A stretch of DNA of 64,000 nt from Streptomyces pyxinae (GTDB lineage: Bacteria > Actinomycetota > Actinomycetes > Streptomycetales > Streptomycetaceae): the NCBI RefSeq assembly GCF_024756275.1, contig NZ_JANUGQ010000034.1, forward strand, positions 1-64,000, given 5' to 3'. Every line of letters starts with the position of its first letter. Within the stretch, counting starts at the first letter, position 1. Positions 63,891 to 64,000 of the stretch are shown one piece after another. A program made the position numbers and the translations under genes. Under the pieces are notes generated by a model, which saw only the letters and a program-made list of their open reading frames with translations, was not told where the DNA came from and made no database searches.

Positions 63891-64000
63891 TCAGCTGGGC
63901 CCTCCATTCGACCAACCGAGCGGACCTTGCGCCAGACGGATCAGGCCACTAATCGCAGAGGGAGCCGCATCGGTGCCGAGCAGGGTGGGGGTGAGGAGCA
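63891..64000 (-). CDS. C-terminal end of an upstream gene (partial)
   Basis: An open minus-strand frame enters from the right edge and stops at TGA 63891-63893, three bases beyond the EcsC-like frame. The last residues read LLGTDAAPSAISGLIRLAQG and then PLGWSNGGPS. Too short to identify; could be a chance frame. Confidence 0.35.
   Translation of the reverse strand, partial: LLTPTLLGTDAAPSAISGLIRLAQGPLGWSNGGPS

Overview
This is a high-GC actinobacterial chromosome segment, almost certainly from Streptomyces or a close relative. Evidence: very strong G/C bias at third codon positions, many GTG starts, ATGA/GTGA stop-start overlaps, leaderless genes with TAnnnT -10 boxes directly before the start codon, and lineage markers (an SsgA-like protein, a SepX/GlpR-type divisome protein, an Rpf with DUF348 and G5 domains). 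From memory, much of the gene order matches the Mycobacterium tuberculosis segment around Rv0985-Rv1011 (tatD-rpfB-rsmA-ispE, rsmI-pmt, galU-moeA/glp-rimJ-glpR, 5-formyl-THF cyclo-ligase, FmdB-like Ruc). It is therefore core chromosome with accessory insertions.

Layout. 1-1.3 kb: end of a PCMT-like methyltransferase (possibly graspetide-related) and a lipoprotein. 1.5-9 kb (minus): GNAT, ispE, rsmA, rpfB, tatD, a zinc-ribbon protein and rsmI (isoprenoid precursors, 16S rRNA methylation, wall remodelling). 9.2-14.5 kb (plus): protein mannosyltransferase, a Phd/HicB-like antitoxin, a penicillin-binding protein and a DMT permease preceded by a coupled 29-codon ORF. 14.6-15.1 kb: a toxin-antitoxin pair. 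15.3-19.4 kb: serine hydrolase, then a cbiM-cbiQ-cbiO metal importer with a Nur-like box. 19.8-23.5 kb: SsgA-like protein, MMPL exporter and its TetR regulator with two identical operators. 23.8-27.4 kb: tricorn protease. 27.6-32.6 kb: small CsbD-like protein, then a flavin monooxygenase / alpha-beta hydrolase / SDR operon divergent from a MerR regulator whose N-terminus is Gly/Pro-rich and collagen-like, with a large inverted repeat between them. 32.7-38.4 kb: secreted propeller protein, exonuclease III, GNAT, secreted trypsin-like protease, and a TetR/dehydrogenase divergent pair sharing one palindrome.

38.4-40.5 kb is a lower-GC accessory patch (hypothetical winged-helix-like protein, GGDEF protein) ending at tRNA-Ala(CGC). 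40.6-46.2 kb (minus) is a tight galU-glp/moeA-moaC-mog-rimJ-sepX run that combines molybdenum-cofactor genes with the division proteins Glp and SepX/GlpR. 46.3-55.8 kb: folate cyclo-ligase, penicillin acylase, K+(Na+)/H+ antiporter with a CTG start, MFS transporter, an FmdB/Ruc-like protein behind a CIRCE heat-shock operator, MTA phosphorylase and a SAF-domain protein. 55.9-64 kb: a polymorphic toxin locus (SseB-like protein, WXG-like partner, 1601-residue RHS protein with a foreign lower-GC C-terminal tip, candidate immunity protein) and an EcsC-like protein.

The most interesting regions are the RHS toxin tip and immunity gene, the CIRCE-controlled FmdB protein, the collagen-like MerR with its operator, and several small regulatory or leader elements. 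All family assignments were made by eye, without database searches.
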